The notes under the pieces were generated by a model that was given only the letters and a program-made list of their open reading frames with translations, made no database searches and was not told the origin of the DNA. Shown piece by piece: positions 9,417 through 19,074 of a stretch of 58,128 nucleotides of DNA. Made by a program: the position numbers and the translations under genes. Source of the stretch: Bacteroidota bacterium (GTDB taxonomy: Bacteria > Bacteroidota > Bacteroidia > Bacteroidales > B18-G4); the NCBI GenBank assembly GCA_013202965.1, contig JABMQZ010000137.1:1-58128 (forward strand), given 5' to 3'. Within the stretch, counting starts at the first letter, position 1. Each line of letters begins with the position of its first letter.

Positions 9417-9794
9417 ATGAAAAAGACCGTCAATATTTCAGATGCACCGAAGCCTATAGCACCATACAGCCAGGCCATCCTTGCAGGAGATACATTATAC
9501 ATATCAGGGCAGATCGCCATTGATCCGTATACAGGAAAGCTGGTGGAAGGAGGAGCTGCGGTGCAAACAAAAAGGGTAATGGAAAATATCCGTGCTATTT
9601 TGAAAGAGGAAGAAATGGATTTCAGCCATGTGGTCAAATGTTCTATCTTCATGTCGGATATGGAACTTTACAAGGATGTGAACGATGTTTATGGGAGTTA
9701 TTTTCAGGTCGACCCACCTGCACGTGAGGCCATCGCCGTAAAGGGGCTTCCAATGAATGTGGATGTTAAAATATCGTGTATTGCAGTAAAATAA
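9417..9794 (+). CDS. ridA: RidA-family reactive intermediate deaminase
   Basis: RidA/YjgF/UK114-family protein, a trimeric enamine/imine deaminase that hydrolyses 2-aminoacrylate-type intermediates to keto acids. Family hallmarks are present: the N-terminal APKPIAPYSQA, YISGQIAIDP, the VVKCSIFMSDM strand, and the C-terminal PPAREAIAVKGLPMNVDVKISCIA with the active-site Arg. I use ATG9417 (MKKTVNISDAP, 125 aa) rather than the track start seven codons upstream, because family members begin there and the upstream residues overlap AT-rich leader sequence. It is divergent from the cyclodeaminase-family gene. Confidence 0.95.
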   Translation: MKKTVNISDAPKPIAPYSQAILAGDTLYISGQIAIDPYTGKLVEGGAAVQTKRVMENIRAILKEEEMDFSHVVKCSIFMSDMELYKDVNDVYGSYFQVDPPAREAIAVKGLPMNVDVKISCIAVK

Positions 9795-9851
9795 ATATCG
9801 AATATCGAAAATATGCCAGTAACCAGTAACCAGTAACCAGTAACCAGTAAC
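9795..9851. repeat. Heptamer array, ATATCGA then CAGTAAC x5
   Basis: Two atatcga units begin at the first base after the ridA stop. After a one-base slip, five perfect cagtaac units follow (9817-9851). The array fills nearly the whole 71-nt gap before the peptidase gene. Confidence 0.95.
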
Positions 9852-9865
9852 AAAATCTCAAATAT

Positions 9866-12025
9866 ATGAAACGCTTAATTCTATCTCTAACACTTATTAT
9901 AAGTATTGCCCTTACCCGTGCCGACGAAGGCATGTGGATCCCGCTTTTGCTGGAGCAGTTAAATGAAAAGGAAATGCAGGATTTGGGCTTCAAGCTAACG
10001 GCTGAGGATATATACAGCATTAATCACAGCTCCATGAAAGATGGTATTGTGATCTTCGGTCGTGGGTGCACGGCTGAGATCGTCTCGGACCAGGGCCTGA
10101 TCCTGACCAATCACCATTGCGGTTATGGAGCAATCCAACGGCATAGCTCACTGGAGCAGGATTATCTTACCGATGGCTTCTGGGCCATGAGCAGGGAGGA
10201 AGAACTTCCGAACCCGGGCCTTACGGTGACCTTCCTGGTGAGAATGGAAGACGTTACGGAGAAAATGCTCGAAGGGATCACGGCTGATATGACTGAAGCA
10301 GAACGCAGTGATAAATTAAAGGAAAATAAAGATACCATAGAGGCTGAAGCTATAGAAGGGACCCATTATCAAGCACGGGTAAAGCCTTTTTATTATGGAA
10401 ATGAGTTTTATATATTCATTACTGAAACATACAAAGATGTCAGGCTGGTGGGTGCCCCGCCATCCAATATTGGCAAATTCGGTGGTGATACGGATAACTG
10501 GATGTGGCCCAGGCATACAGGCGACTTTTCTGTTTTCAGGATCTATGCCGATTCGAATAACCAGCCTGCAAAATATTCAGAAAACAATATCCCGTTCACA
10601 CCCAAATACCATTTTCCGATCAACATACAGGGTGTGGAAGAGGATGATTTTACCTTCGTATTCGGATACCCTGGTTCAACCCAACAATATATCCCGGCTT
10701 GCCGGATAGAGCACATTTCTGAGGTGGTCAACCCGATTCGTATAAACTTTCGCCACCAGCGTTTGGATATCATCAAGAGCTATATCGACAGGGATGATCT
10801 TGTAAGACTGCAATATGCTTCCAAGTCCGCAGGGATTGCAAATGGCTGGAAAAAATGGATAGGAGAGAACAAAGGAATTGAACGTACAAAGGTTATTGCA
10901 GAAAAACAGGCCGAAGAAAAAGCTTTCACTCAATGGGCCGAGGCCGATTCTGATAGAAAAAAGCAATTCGGCGGAATCATCGATGCCTTCAATCAATTGT
11001 ATGCGGAAATTTCTCCCCTGGAAGAGGAAATGGTCCTTATGTCGGAATCTGCTTTCGGTGTGGAAATCTTACGCTATGCAAGAAGCTTTTCCAGCCTGGT
11101 CCGGCTTTGCGAAAATAAGGAAATCCCTGATGAAGAAATTACCGAAGGGATTGATAAGCTGAAAAAAGCAGCAATAAGCAATTTTAAAAATTACCATCAA
11201 GCCCTGGACAGGAAAATATTTATTGCCATGATCAGTGCATACATCACACATGCTGACCCGGCATACCGGCCGGCTGAGCTGGAGATCATTGATAAAAAGT
11301 TTGATGGAAATGTATCAGATTATGCCGATTACGTTTTTGAAAATTCTATCATGGCTTCCGAAGCATCGGTCAATGAGTTTCTTGACAATTTCAAGCGCAA
11401 GAAATATAAAAAGATCCTGCAGGATCCTGCATACACCCTTGCCACTGCTTTTGCCGATAAATATAATAAAGACATGTGGCCAATACTAAATAAATATTAT
11501 GCGGAAGACGACAGCCTGCAGAGAATTTATATGAAAGGCCTGATGGAATTTCTTCCGGAAAAACGATTCTATCCCGATGCGAATTTCACCCTCCGGGTGA
11601 CCTATGGGAAAGTTAAAGGCTATCAGCCCAGGGATGCGGTTACTTATAAGCATTACACTACACTGGAAGGGATCATGGAAAAAGAAAACCCCGATATCTA
11701 CGACTATGTGGTGGAAGACAAACTGAAGGATCTGTACGAAAGCAAAGACTACGGCCGCTATGCCGATAAGGATGGCAGCATGCATGTCTGCTTCACTGCT
11801 ACCAACCATACTTCAGGGGGGAATTCCGGGAGCCCGCTGCTGAATGATAAGGGAGAGCTGCTGGGAATTAACTTCGACCGCTGCTGGGAAGGCACCATGA
11901 GCGATATTGTCTATGATCCGGCGCAATGCAGGAATATTTCTATCGATATCCGTTATTGCCTCTTTATCATCGATAAATATGCCGGAGCAGGACACCTGGT
12001 GGAAGAAATGACCATTATAGAATAA
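9866..12025 (+). CDS. S46-family dipeptidyl peptidase, DPP11-like
   Basis: Periplasmic serine exopeptidase of family S46 (DPP7/DPP11), removing dipeptides from oligopeptide N-termini. A signal peptide spans about residues 1-19. The triad segments are TNHHCGYGAI (His84), DTDNWMWPRHTGDF (Asp) and GGNSGSP (Ser654). Arg672 lies 18 residues after the serine, in NFDR. In characterised enzymes this position is Arg in Asp/Glu-specific DPP11 and Gly in DPP7, so acidic P1 specificity is inferred. The 719 aa length matches the family. The gene is flanked by heptamer arrays on both sides and precedes a secreted GH18 protein on the same strand. Confidence 0.93.
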   Translation: MKRLILSLTLIISIALTRADEGMWIPLLLEQLNEKEMQDLGFKLTAEDIYSINHSSMKDGIVIFGRGCTAEIVSDQGLILTNHHCGYGAIQRHSSLEQDYLTDGFWAMSREEELPNPGLTVTFLVRMEDVTEKMLEGITADMTEAERSDKLKENKDTIEAEAIEGTHYQARVKPFYYGNEFYIFITETYKDVRLVGAPPSNIGKFGGDTDNWMWPRHTGDFSVFRIYADSNNQPAKYSENNIPFTPKYHFPINIQGVEEDDFTFVFGYPGSTQQYIPACRIEHISEVVNPIRINFRHQRLDIIKSYIDRDDLVRLQYASKSAGIANGWKKWIGENKGIERTKVIAEKQAEEKAFTQWAEADSDRKKQFGGIIDAFNQLYAEISPLEEEMVLMSESAFGVEILRYARSFSSLVRLCENKEIPDEEITEGIDKLKKAAISNFKNYHQALDRKIFIAMISAYITHADPAYRPAELEIIDKKFDGNVSDYADYVFENSIMASEASVNEFLDNFKRKKYKKILQDPAYTLATAFADKYNKDMWPILNKYYAEDDSLQRIYMKGLMEFLPEKRFYPDANFTLRVTYGKVKGYQPRDAVTYKHYTTLEGIMEKENPDIYDYVVEDKLKDLYESKDYGRYADKDGSMHVCFTATNHTSGGNSGSPLLNDKGELLGINFDRCWEGTMSDIVYDPAQCRNISIDIRYCLFIIDKYAGAGHLVEEMTIIE

Positions 12026-12035
12026 AAGACTGCTA

Positions 12036-12105
12036 AAATCAGAAATCAGAAATCAGAGATCAGAGATCAGAGATCAGAAATCAGAGATCAGAATTTGAAA
12101 TCCGG
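12036..12105. repeat. Heptamer array, A(A/G)ATCAG type, ten units
   Basis: Ten consecutive 7-nt units, eight of them aaatcag or agatcag and the last two diverged (aatttga, aatccgg). They begin 11 nt after the peptidase stop codon. One of the longest and cleanest arrays in the window. Confidence 0.95.
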
Positions 12106-12136
12106 AACCTGGGTTTTTCACTAAATCCATTATACA

Positions 12137-13909
12137 GTGTATAAACAATTAATTATTCTGCTTATACTATTGTCCATGCAGGCACCTGCTTTCCCGCAGG
12201 CTTCTATCCACATAGAACAATCAAAACAATACCATGAGCTTGGGAATAAATCCATTGACGAATATGATGTGCTGAGTGGGTTTGAATTAATGGATAGGGA
12301 GGCTGAGACAAGGGTTGCTGTCCTTAATAAGATCGTTTTTGGCTACCATCCTTACTGGGGAGGCTCCAATTACCTGAATTATCAGTGGGACTTGCTCAGC
12401 GATCTCTGTTATTTTTCCTATGAAGTTGACCCGGCAACGGGTGATCCTGCTTCAATTCACGACTGGCACACATCACCTGCCATTGATTCTGCCCTTGCCA
12501 ATGATGTCCGTGTGCATCTTTGCGTAACACTCTTTTCTGGCCATGCCACGTTTTTTAATAATCCCGCGGCAAGGGAAACCCTGACAAATAACCTTATAGA
12601 GCTTGTTGTGCAAAGGGGAGCTCATGGTGTGAGCCTGGATTTTGAAGCGATGCCATCCTCACAGGGAAGCCATATGCTGGACTACATTGCTGAATTTTCA
12701 AATGTCTTTCACGACAGCATTCCGGAGGGCATTCTGAGTATCGCCATGCCTGCCGTAGACTGGAGTGGGATATTCGATGTATTCATCCTGGATCAGCATA
12801 TCGACCTGTTCATGATCATGGGCTATGATTATTATTGGAACGGCAGTAGCCAGGCCGGCCCGGTCGATCCGCATTACAGCATGACCTCAGGATATAATTA
12901 TAACGTATCTCGTACAGTTTCCTGGTATCAGTCGGAGGGTATGCCCCTGGAAAAAATGCTGATAGGCCTTCCTTATTATGCCAGGGAATGGCCAACTGCT
13001 TCAGGTACAGCCCCTTCATCAACCACCGGAAATGGTGATGCATATACCTGGTCCTATATCAGGAATAATGCATCCGGGCATTATATTCCTGGAAATAAAC
13101 ATACGGAACCCAATTCTTTCGGGCCATACTATGCTTACAACAACAATGGGTGGTACCAGTGTTTTGTGAATGATGATCACTCCTTTGCAAGAAAATACAA
13201 AATGGTCAACTACCGTGGCCTTGCCGGTATCGGCATTTGGGCGCTTGGCTATGATAATGGCTATACAGACCTTTGGGACATCATTGCTGAGAGCTTTACG
13301 CAAGATGTTCAGATCACCCTGCAGGATACACTTTATGACAGCGGTGGCCCTGTATGGAATTACTATAATAATGAAGATTATTCCATCAGTATTCATGGAG
13401 AGAATAATGAAAGCATCCGTTTGGAATTTACTTCTTTTGACCTGGAGATCGGGTATGATTCCTTATGGGTTTATGACGGATACTACCCCGGAGGGGAACT
13501 GCTTGGCGGATTTACCGGAAGCAGCCTGCCACCTGTGTTATACTCTTCCGATGTGATGAGTATCCGATTTGAGTCGGATCATAATACCACGGCAGGCGGA
13601 TGGACTGCACTCGTTGAAAGCTTTTTGATCTCTGTAGATGAAAAGCCTGTTTTGAATGCCCATATGAAGGTTTTCCCTAACCCTGCAAATAAAATTGTGA
13701 ATGTTGAATTCCGTTTGTTCGGTAAGGAATCCGAATATGCTGTCCGAATGTATGACATGCATGGAAAAGTGATGGCGGAAATTCCTGCCCCGGGAGGACA
13801 AAGTAAAATGCAGCTTGATGTATCCGGGTTCCCGCCGGGAATATATCTTGTAGTCCTGTCCAGGGGCCAATCTATTCTGACACAGCAAAAGGTAGTGGTT
13901 CTCCCCTAA
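12137..13909 (+). CDS. Secreted GH18-like hydrolase with CUB and T9SS sorting domains
   Basis: The GTG start gives a signal peptide (residues 1-22, ending AFPQA). A glycosyl hydrolase 18-type barrel follows (about 62-385); GVSLDFE carries the expected catalytic Glu170, although the first Asp of DxxDxDxE is replaced. This resembles chitinase-like and spore-peptidoglycan hydrolase relatives, so the substrate is open. A CUB-like domain (about 393-505; DSLWVYDGY, GGWTALVESF) and a type A T9SS C-terminal domain (about 515-590; VFPNPANKIVNVEF, GIYLVVLSRG) complete it. The last domain predicts export by the GldKLMN machinery encoded at 53-58 kb. Confidence 0.9.
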   Translation: MYKQLIILLILLSMQAPAFPQASIHIEQSKQYHELGNKSIDEYDVLSGFELMDREAETRVAVLNKIVFGYHPYWGGSNYLNYQWDLLSDLCYFSYEVDPATGDPASIHDWHTSPAIDSALANDVRVHLCVTLFSGHATFFNNPAARETLTNNLIELVVQRGAHGVSLDFEAMPSSQGSHMLDYIAEFSNVFHDSIPEGILSIAMPAVDWSGIFDVFILDQHIDLFMIMGYDYYWNGSSQAGPVDPHYSMTSGYNYNVSRTVSWYQSEGMPLEKMLIGLPYYAREWPTASGTAPSSTTGNGDAYTWSYIRNNASGHYIPGNKHTEPNSFGPYYAYNNNGWYQCFVNDDHSFARKYKMVNYRGLAGIGIWALGYDNGYTDLWDIIAESFTQDVQITLQDTLYDSGGPVWNYYNNEDYSISIHGENNESIRLEFTSFDLEIGYDSLWVYDGYYPGGELLGGFTGSSLPPVLYSSDVMSIRFESDHNTTAGGWTALVESFLISVDEKPVLNAHMKVFPNPANKIVNVEFRLFGKESEYAVRMYDMHGKVMAEIPAPGGQSKMQLDVSGFPPGIYLVVLSRGQSILTQQKVVVLP

Positions 13910-13937
13910 CTCGGCACTCGGCACTAGGAACTCTAAA
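13910..13937. repeat. Heptamer array, CTCGGCA type
   Basis: Four units (ctcggca x2, ctaggaa, ctctaaa) start immediately after the GH18 gene's stop and run across the stop codon of the convergent DUF1207 gene. Confidence 0.85.
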
Positions 13938-14784
13938 AGGGGTGGCCAATCAGCGTCGCGCCCAAATACTGTACCTTTAAATGCGTGTACTGGGTATAAG
14001 GAAGGTTGCCATTGAAATACTGTAGCATCACCTGGAAAGTCCTGCTTTTATTCATGTTCAATTCAATGCCGGCGCCCAGCATGGAGTTCAAACTGAATTT
14101 AGTTTCCTCCAGCACCTGGAAATCCGCCCCCGCGATATAATTGAACTTTGATCCTTCTTTTACAGGACTTCTGAACAGAAATCCAGCCTGGAATTTCCAG
14201 GTTCCCCTCTTATGCGGGGAGTTGAATGCCGCTCCGACTCCTCCGTAATAGCGTATCTTCCGGAATTGCCATGAGGCTTGCATATCCAGTGCATCGTAGG
14301 TATTCTTGTTTTCCCCGAAACCGTTAATCTCATTCCTGAAAATATATTCCTCTGAAAAATGGGAAGATACATGGTACAGACTCATGCGAAGTGCAAATCG
14401 TTTGTAGCGGTAAACAAACGGAATGCCGGTTTTAAAATCAGTGTTGATCAGGTTTACCTGGAATATACTGCTGGGCTCTACAAATTCAAATTGGAAGAAA
14501 ACTGTTGCCATAAAGCCGATCTCAAATCCATGATCACCTTTGTCCCATTGTACCACCGGGAGTTGAAATCCCAATGCAAGTGGGGAATAAATGATATCCT
14601 GCCGCTGACTTCCTTCCCAGAAGGCATACAAGGACCCAAATGACTGGCACTCGACCGGATCGAGAATAAGCGGGTCGAAATAGTGCACAAACGGCAGGAA
14701 TTCGACAGCTTTTTCCTTCTCCTGCGCAAATACGGCGCTCAGGCTAATCAAAAAAAGCAAGAATATTGCAATTCGGATTTTCAT
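13933..14784 (-). CDS. DUF1207-family outer-membrane protein
   Basis: Signal peptide (residues 1-20, ending AVFAQ) followed by a beta-rich domain with many alternating aromatic residues. The length (283 aa) and segments such as LYAFWEGSQRQDIIYSPLAL and HVSSHFSEEY match DUF1207, a family of predicted outer-membrane beta-barrels of unknown function. The HVSSHFSEE segment resembles the His/Ser region of PagP/PagL-like lipid-A-modifying barrels, but that is only a resemblance. A TACATTTG promoter motif sits 8 nt before the start codon, and the 3' end overlaps a heptamer array. Confidence 0.8.
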   Translation of the reverse strand: MKIRIAIFLLFLISLSAVFAQEKEKAVEFLPFVHYFDPLILDPVECQSFGSLYAFWEGSQRQDIIYSPLALGFQLPVVQWDKGDHGFEIGFMATVFFQFEFVEPSSIFQVNLINTDFKTGIPFVYRYKRFALRMSLYHVSSHFSEEYIFRNEINGFGENKNTYDALDMQASWQFRKIRYYGGVGAAFNSPHKRGTWKFQAGFLFRSPVKEGSKFNYIAGADFQVLEETKFSLNSMLGAGIELNMNKSRTFQVMLQYFNGNLPYTQYTHLKVQYLGATLIGHPF

Positions 14785-14792
14785 ATTAAAAG

Positions 14793-14800
14793 CAAATGTA
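14793..14800 (-). promoter_or_regulatory. -7 promoter motif abutting the DUF1207 start
   Basis: TACATTTG on the minus strand fits TAnnTTTG and ends only 8 nt before the ATG, so the transcript would be nearly leaderless. Confidence 0.55.
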
Positions 14801-14860
14801 AAGAAACATTCTGAACATCAAAACCCGAATCCTTCGAGGAAAGGGACAGCGGGTGAGTTC

Positions 14861-14895
14861 TTCTGACTTCTGATTCCTGACTTCTGACTTCTGAT
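14861..14895. repeat. Heptamer array, TTCTGA(C/T) type
   Basis: Five units (ttctgac, ttctgat, tcctgac, ttctgac, ttctgat) lie in the divergent gap before mutA, just upstream of its likely promoter. The word is close to the reverse complement of the array at 12036. Confidence 0.9.
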
Positions 14896-14904
14896 TATTA
14901 TTCG

Positions 14905-14912
14905 TAATTTTG
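14905..14912 (+). promoter_or_regulatory. -7 promoter motif for mutA-mutB
   Basis: TAATTTTG matches TAnnTTTG, directly downstream of a heptamer array and about 50 nt before the mutA start. Confidence 0.45.
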
Positions 14913-14962
14913 AAGTTTGAATTAAGCCATATACTTGACATCTAAAGATTAAGCTGAATAAC

Positions 14963-16846
14963 ATGAGTGATCAGGAGAAAAAAAGAAATTTATTCACTGA
15001 ATTTCCAGCTATCAGCACTTCCGAATGGGAAGCGCAGATCGGGAAGGACCTGAGGGGAGCTGATTATGATAAAAACTTAGTTTGGAAAACAGACCAGGGC
15101 TTCTCTGTCAGGCCTTACTACAGGGAAGAAGACCTTGAGGAAATTCCGATAACTGACGCTCTTCCCGGGGAATTTCCTTTTGTACGTGGAAATAAGATCA
15201 ATGGGAATGACTGGTTCATCCGCCAGAATATCCGGGTAAAAAACATTCAGGATGCCAACAAAAAGGCCCTCGACATCCTGATGAAAGGAGTAAATTCCCT
15301 CGGATTTATACTTGATGACAGGAAAGAATACAGTAGAGAAGAGATTGACGGCCTGTGCAAGAACATTTTTGCCGAGATCGTTGAGCTGAATTTCGCTTGC
15401 GGTAAGCAGGCCGAAAACATTGCCGGCATCTATTATGAACTCCTCCAACAGTATAACCGTGATTTTCAAAAAGTTCACGGATCTGTAAACTTTGACCCCC
15501 TGGGCCGTCTTCTTATCAAAGGAAATTATTATGATTCCATGGAGGAAGACTTTGAAAGCTGCCGCAGGATGATCAAGCTGGCCTCCAACCTGCCTCACTT
15601 TACTGTGATCACGGTTAATGGCAGGAATTTCCACCATGCAGGTTCGTCCATTATTCAGGAACTGGCCTTCAGCCTGTCTGCCGGGGCGGAATACCTGACC
15701 CAGCTTACCGAGCGTGGCCTTTCTGTCAACAAGGTGGCTCCCGGTCTGCGTTTCAATTTTTCCATTGGCTCCGACTATTTTATGGAGATGGCCAGGATCA
15801 GGGCTGCCCGCCAGCTATGGGCCAACATTGTTAAAGCTTACGGATCGAGCAATGCAGACATTGGCAGGATGAGCATACATACTGAAACTGCTTCCTGGAA
15901 TACCACGGTTTATGATCCCTATGTGAATATACTCAGAAGCACAACAGAGTCAATGTCGGCAGTCGTTGCAGGTATTGATTCGCACATTGTTATACCTTTC
16001 GACGCTACATATTCCAGACCGGAAGAGTTCAGTGAACGTATTGCAAGAAACCAGCAGTTGCTGTTAAAAGAGGAGTCACATTTTGATAAAGTGGCTGATC
16101 CTGCTGCAGGCTCATATTATATTGAAAACCTTACTGCTTCCATGGTTGAAGAAGCCTGGAAACTCTTTCTGGAAGTTGAAGGGAAGGGAGGATATATTGA
16201 AGCAGTGAAAGCCGGCTTTATACAGGAAAAGGTCAGGGAAAATGCACTAGCCCTTGACATGGCCGTCGCGATGCGGAAAGTTAATCTTCTGGGCACTAAC
16301 CAGTACCCGAATTTTACAGAAAGAATTGAAAAATATATCCCGGCCGACACTTTTAAACCTTCGGATTTTGGCGAAAAGGATGCTATTGTGGAAACCCTTA
16401 AACTCTACCGGGGTGCACAGGCCTTTGAACTCTTGCGCAAAAAGACAGACAACTTTGCTGCAGAAAATAAGCGTCCTGCAGTGTTCCTGTTTACTTATGG
16501 TAAACTGAATATGCGCATCGCAAGGGCACAGTTTGCAAGTAACTTTTTTGCAGTGGCCGGCTTTGACCTCATCGACAATCTGGGCTTTAAAAGTCTTGAT
16601 GAGGGTGTAAAGGCAGCCATCGACAGTAAGGCTGAGATCGTGGCAATCTGTAGTTCGGATGAGGAGTATGCGGAGATCGCCCCGGAAATATATGAAAAAC
16701 TGAAGGAAAAGGCTGTGGTGGTCGTTTCAGGCTATCCAAAAGATATCCTGGATGATCTCAAAGGTGCAGGCATCGAACATTTTATCCATATGCGCTCTAA
16801 TGCCCTTGAGTCTCTGCAGGGCTTTCAGAAAGAACTGGGATTATAA
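14963..16846 (+). CDS. mutA: Methylmalonyl-CoA mutase small (beta) subunit
   Basis: Non-catalytic subunit of the heterodimeric adenosylcobalamin-dependent methylmalonyl-CoA mutase, which interconverts (R)-methylmalonyl-CoA and succinyl-CoA. The barrel region includes [21 protein letters not shown], and [13 protein letters not shown] matches the family. The C-terminal flavodoxin-like domain (about 510-627) lacks the DxHxxG cobalamin-ligand motif, as expected for the small subunit. At 627 aa it is normal. It is followed after 32 nt by mutB on the same strand, so the two form an operon. Confidence 0.96.
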   Translation: MSDQEKKRNLFTEFPAISTSEWEAQIGKDLRGADYDKNLVWKTDQGFSVRPYYREEDLEEIPITDALPGEFPFVRGNKINGNDWFIRQNIRVKNIQDANKKALDILMKGVNSLGFILDDRKEYSREEIDGLCKNIFAEIVELNFACGKQAENIAGIYYELLQQYNRDFQKVHGSVNFDPLGRLLIKGNYYDSMEEDFESCRRMIKLASNLPHFTVITVNGRNFHHAGSSIIQELAFSLSAGAEYLTQLTERGLSVNKVAPGLRFNFSIGSDYFMEMARIRAARQLWANIVKAYGSSNADIGRMSIHTETASWNTTVYDPYVNILRSTTESMSAVVAGIDSHIVIPFDATYSRPEEFSERIARNQQLLLKEESHFDKVADPAAGSYYIENLTASMVEEAWKLFLEVEGKGGYIEAVKAGFIQEKVRENALALDMAVAMRKVNLLGTNQYPNFTERIEKYIPADTFKPSDFGEKDAIVETLKLYRGAQAFELLRKKTDNFAAENKRPAVFLFTYGKLNMRIARAQFASNFFAVAGFDLIDNLGFKSLDEGVKAAIDSKAEIVAICSSDEEYAEIAPEIYEKLKEKAVVVVSGYPKDILDDLKGAGIEHFIHMRSNALESLQGFQKELGL

Positions 16847-16878
16847 GAATCAGATATCAATCACTGAAAGATAAAGAC

Positions 16879-19035
16879 ATGAAACCGAATTTCAGTCAGA
16901 TAAATATAAAAAACTTCAGGTCGGCCAAGGTCGATATTAAGGAATGGGAGCATAGCAAGCACATTGAAAAGGACTGGGAAACACCTGAGAAGATCGCTGT
17001 AAAACCGGTTTATACAAAAGCTGACCTTGAAGGGATGGAACATCTGCATTATGCTGCCGGAATTCCGCCATTTTTACGTGGCCCGTATTCTGCAATGTAT
17101 GTGATGCGTCCATGGACCATTCGACAGTATGCCGGTTTCAGTACCGCTGAAGAATCCAATGCTTTTTATCGCCGTAACCTTGCCTCAGGGCAGAAAGGAC
17201 TTTCGATCGCATTTGACCTGGCTACACATCGCGGGTATGACTCTGATCATGAAAGGGTAGTTGGAGATGTTGGTAAGGCAGGTGTGGCAGTTGATTCTAT
17301 CCTGGACATGGAGGTTCTTTTCGACCAGATCCCGCTGGATAAGATGTCTGTGTCGATGACGATGAATGGAGCTGTATTACCCATTTTGGCATTTTATATC
17401 GTTGCGGGTTTGGAACAGGGGGCAAAGCTGGAGCAGCTGAATGGAACCATCCAGAATGATATTCTGAAAGAATTTATGGTGAGGAACACCTACATTTATC
17501 CCCCGGAACCTTCAATGCGGATCATTGCCGACATCTTCGAATATACTTCAAAGCATATGCCTAAATTCAATTCGATCAGCATCAGTGGCTACCATATGCA
17601 GGAGGCCGGTGCAACGGCCGACATTGAACTGGCATATACCCTCGCCGATGGCTTGGAATACATCAGGATAGGAATTAATGCCGGCCTGAATATTGATACT
17701 TTTGCCCCCAGGATTTCTTTCTTCTGGGGAATAGGGATGAACTATTTTATGGAGATCGCGAAAATGCGGGCTGCCAGGATGTTGTGGGCAAAGATTGTGA
17801 AACAATTCAATCCTGAAAATCCCAAATCCATGGCCTTGCGAACACATTGTCAGACTTCGGGTTGGAGCCTGACCGCTCAGGATCCTTTTAACAATGTAGC
17901 CAGGACTTGCGTGGAAGCCATGGGGGCTGTGATGGGCCATACGCAATCACTGCATACCAATGCTCTTGATGAAGCCATTGCCCTTCCTACTGATTTTTCG
18001 GCAAGGATTGCAAGAAATACGCAGATCTACCTCCAGGAGGAAACCAATATCACCCGCAATGTGGATCCATGGGCCGGATCTTATTATGTGGAAAGTCTGA
18101 CCCACGACATCGCCCGCCGTGCATGGAAGCATATAGAAGAAATTGAAAAGCTGGGTGGGATGGCCAAAGCCCTTGAAACAGGCATACCCAAAATGCGTAT
18201 TGAGGAAGCAGCAGCACGCAAACAGGCACGCATCGATTCGCATAAAGATACTATCCTGGGGGTAAACAAATACCGTCTTGAGAAAGAGGAACCCATCGAA
18301 ACCCTGGAAGTAGATAACACAGCAGTGCGCGAAGCACAGCTCAAACGATTGAAGAAATTAAGAGATGAAAGGGATGAAGATGCTGTTCAGAAATCGCTTG
18401 CAGCCATTACCCATTCCTGCGAAACCGGTGAAGAGAACCTGCTGGGACTGGCCATAGACGCAGCACAGAAAAGAGCCAGTCTTGGAGAGATCTCTTATGC
18501 TTGCGAAAAGGTTTATGGAAGATATAAGGCTGTGATCAGATCCATTTCAGGGGTGTATTCTTCAGAATCAAGGGGTGATCCAAGCTTTCAGAAGGCTTGT
18601 GAGCTGGCAGATAAATTTGCTGAGCTTGAAGGGCGTCGCCCAAGGATCATGGTGGCCAAGATGGGACAGGACGGGCATGACCGCGGTGAGAAAGTGGTTG
18701 CCACCGGGTTTGCAGATATCGGCTTCGATGTGGATATCGGGCCTTTGTTCCAGACTCCTGTTGAAACTGCAAAGCAAGCCGTCGAAAACGATGTGCACAT
18801 CGTAGGTGTTTCCAGCCTGGCAGCAGGACACAAAACGCTTGTGCCCCAGCTTATCAGGGAATTGGGAAAGCTGGGTAGGGATGATATCATGGTTATCGTT
18901 GGAGGAGTGATCCCCCCGCAGGATTATGATTTCCTGTATAAAGCCGGTACAGTAGCCATCTTCGGTCCCGGAACAGTGATCTCCGACGCAGGAATTAAGC
19001 TGCTCGATATCCTCATCGCCAGCAGAAAAAGCTAA
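16879..19035 (+). CDS. mutB: Methylmalonyl-CoA mutase large (alpha) subunit
   Basis: Catalytic subunit. The N-terminal barrel (about 50-550) holds [21 protein letters not shown] and the conserved [11 protein letters not shown]. The C-terminal B12-binding domain (about 580-715) has [13 protein letters not shown], which contains DxHxxG with the cobalt-coordinating His. At 718 aa it is full length. With mutA it serves the succinate-propionate pathway or the breakdown of branched amino acids and odd-chain acids; the epimerase and MeaB chaperone are not in the window. Adenine deaminase follows after 39 nt and may be co-transcribed. Confidence 0.97.
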   Translation: MKPNFSQINIKNFRSAKVDIKEWEHSKHIEKDWETPEKIAVKPVYTKADLEGMEHLHYAAGIPPFLRGPYSAMYVMRPWTIRQYAGFSTAEESNAFYRRNLASGQKGLSIAFDLATHRGYDSDHERVVGDVGKAGVAVDSILDMEVLFDQIPLDKMSVSMTMNGAVLPILAFYIVAGLEQGAKLEQLNGTIQNDILKEFMVRNTYIYPPEPSMRIIADIFEYTSKHMPKFNSISISGYHMQEAGATADIELAYTLADGLEYIRIGINAGLNIDTFAPRISFFWGIGMNYFMEIAKMRAARMLWAKIVKQFNPENPKSMALRTHCQTSGWSLTAQDPFNNVARTCVEAMGAVMGHTQSLHTNALDEAIALPTDFSARIARNTQIYLQEETNITRNVDPWAGSYYVESLTHDIARRAWKHIEEIEKLGGMAKALETGIPKMRIEEAAARKQARIDSHKDTILGVNKYRLEKEEPIETLEVDNTAVREAQLKRLKKLRDERDEDAVQKSLAAITHSCETGEENLLGLAIDAAQKRASLGEISYACEKVYGRYKAVIRSISGVYSSESRGDPSFQKACELADKFAELEGRRPRIMVAKMGQDGHDRGEKVVATGFADIGFDVDIGPLFQTPVETAKQAVENDVHIVGVSSLAAGHKTLVPQLIRELGKLGRDDIMVIVGGVIPPQDYDFLYKAGTVAIFGPGTVISDAGIKLLDILIASRKS

Positions 19036-19074
19036 AAATTTCCTGCATCCACTTTCTTTATATATTTTTACGGG

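Noticed and set aside
12036-12105. Possible CRISPR-like array
   Set aside because: Units are 7 nt without spacers and there are no cas genes; it belongs to the heptamer arrays.
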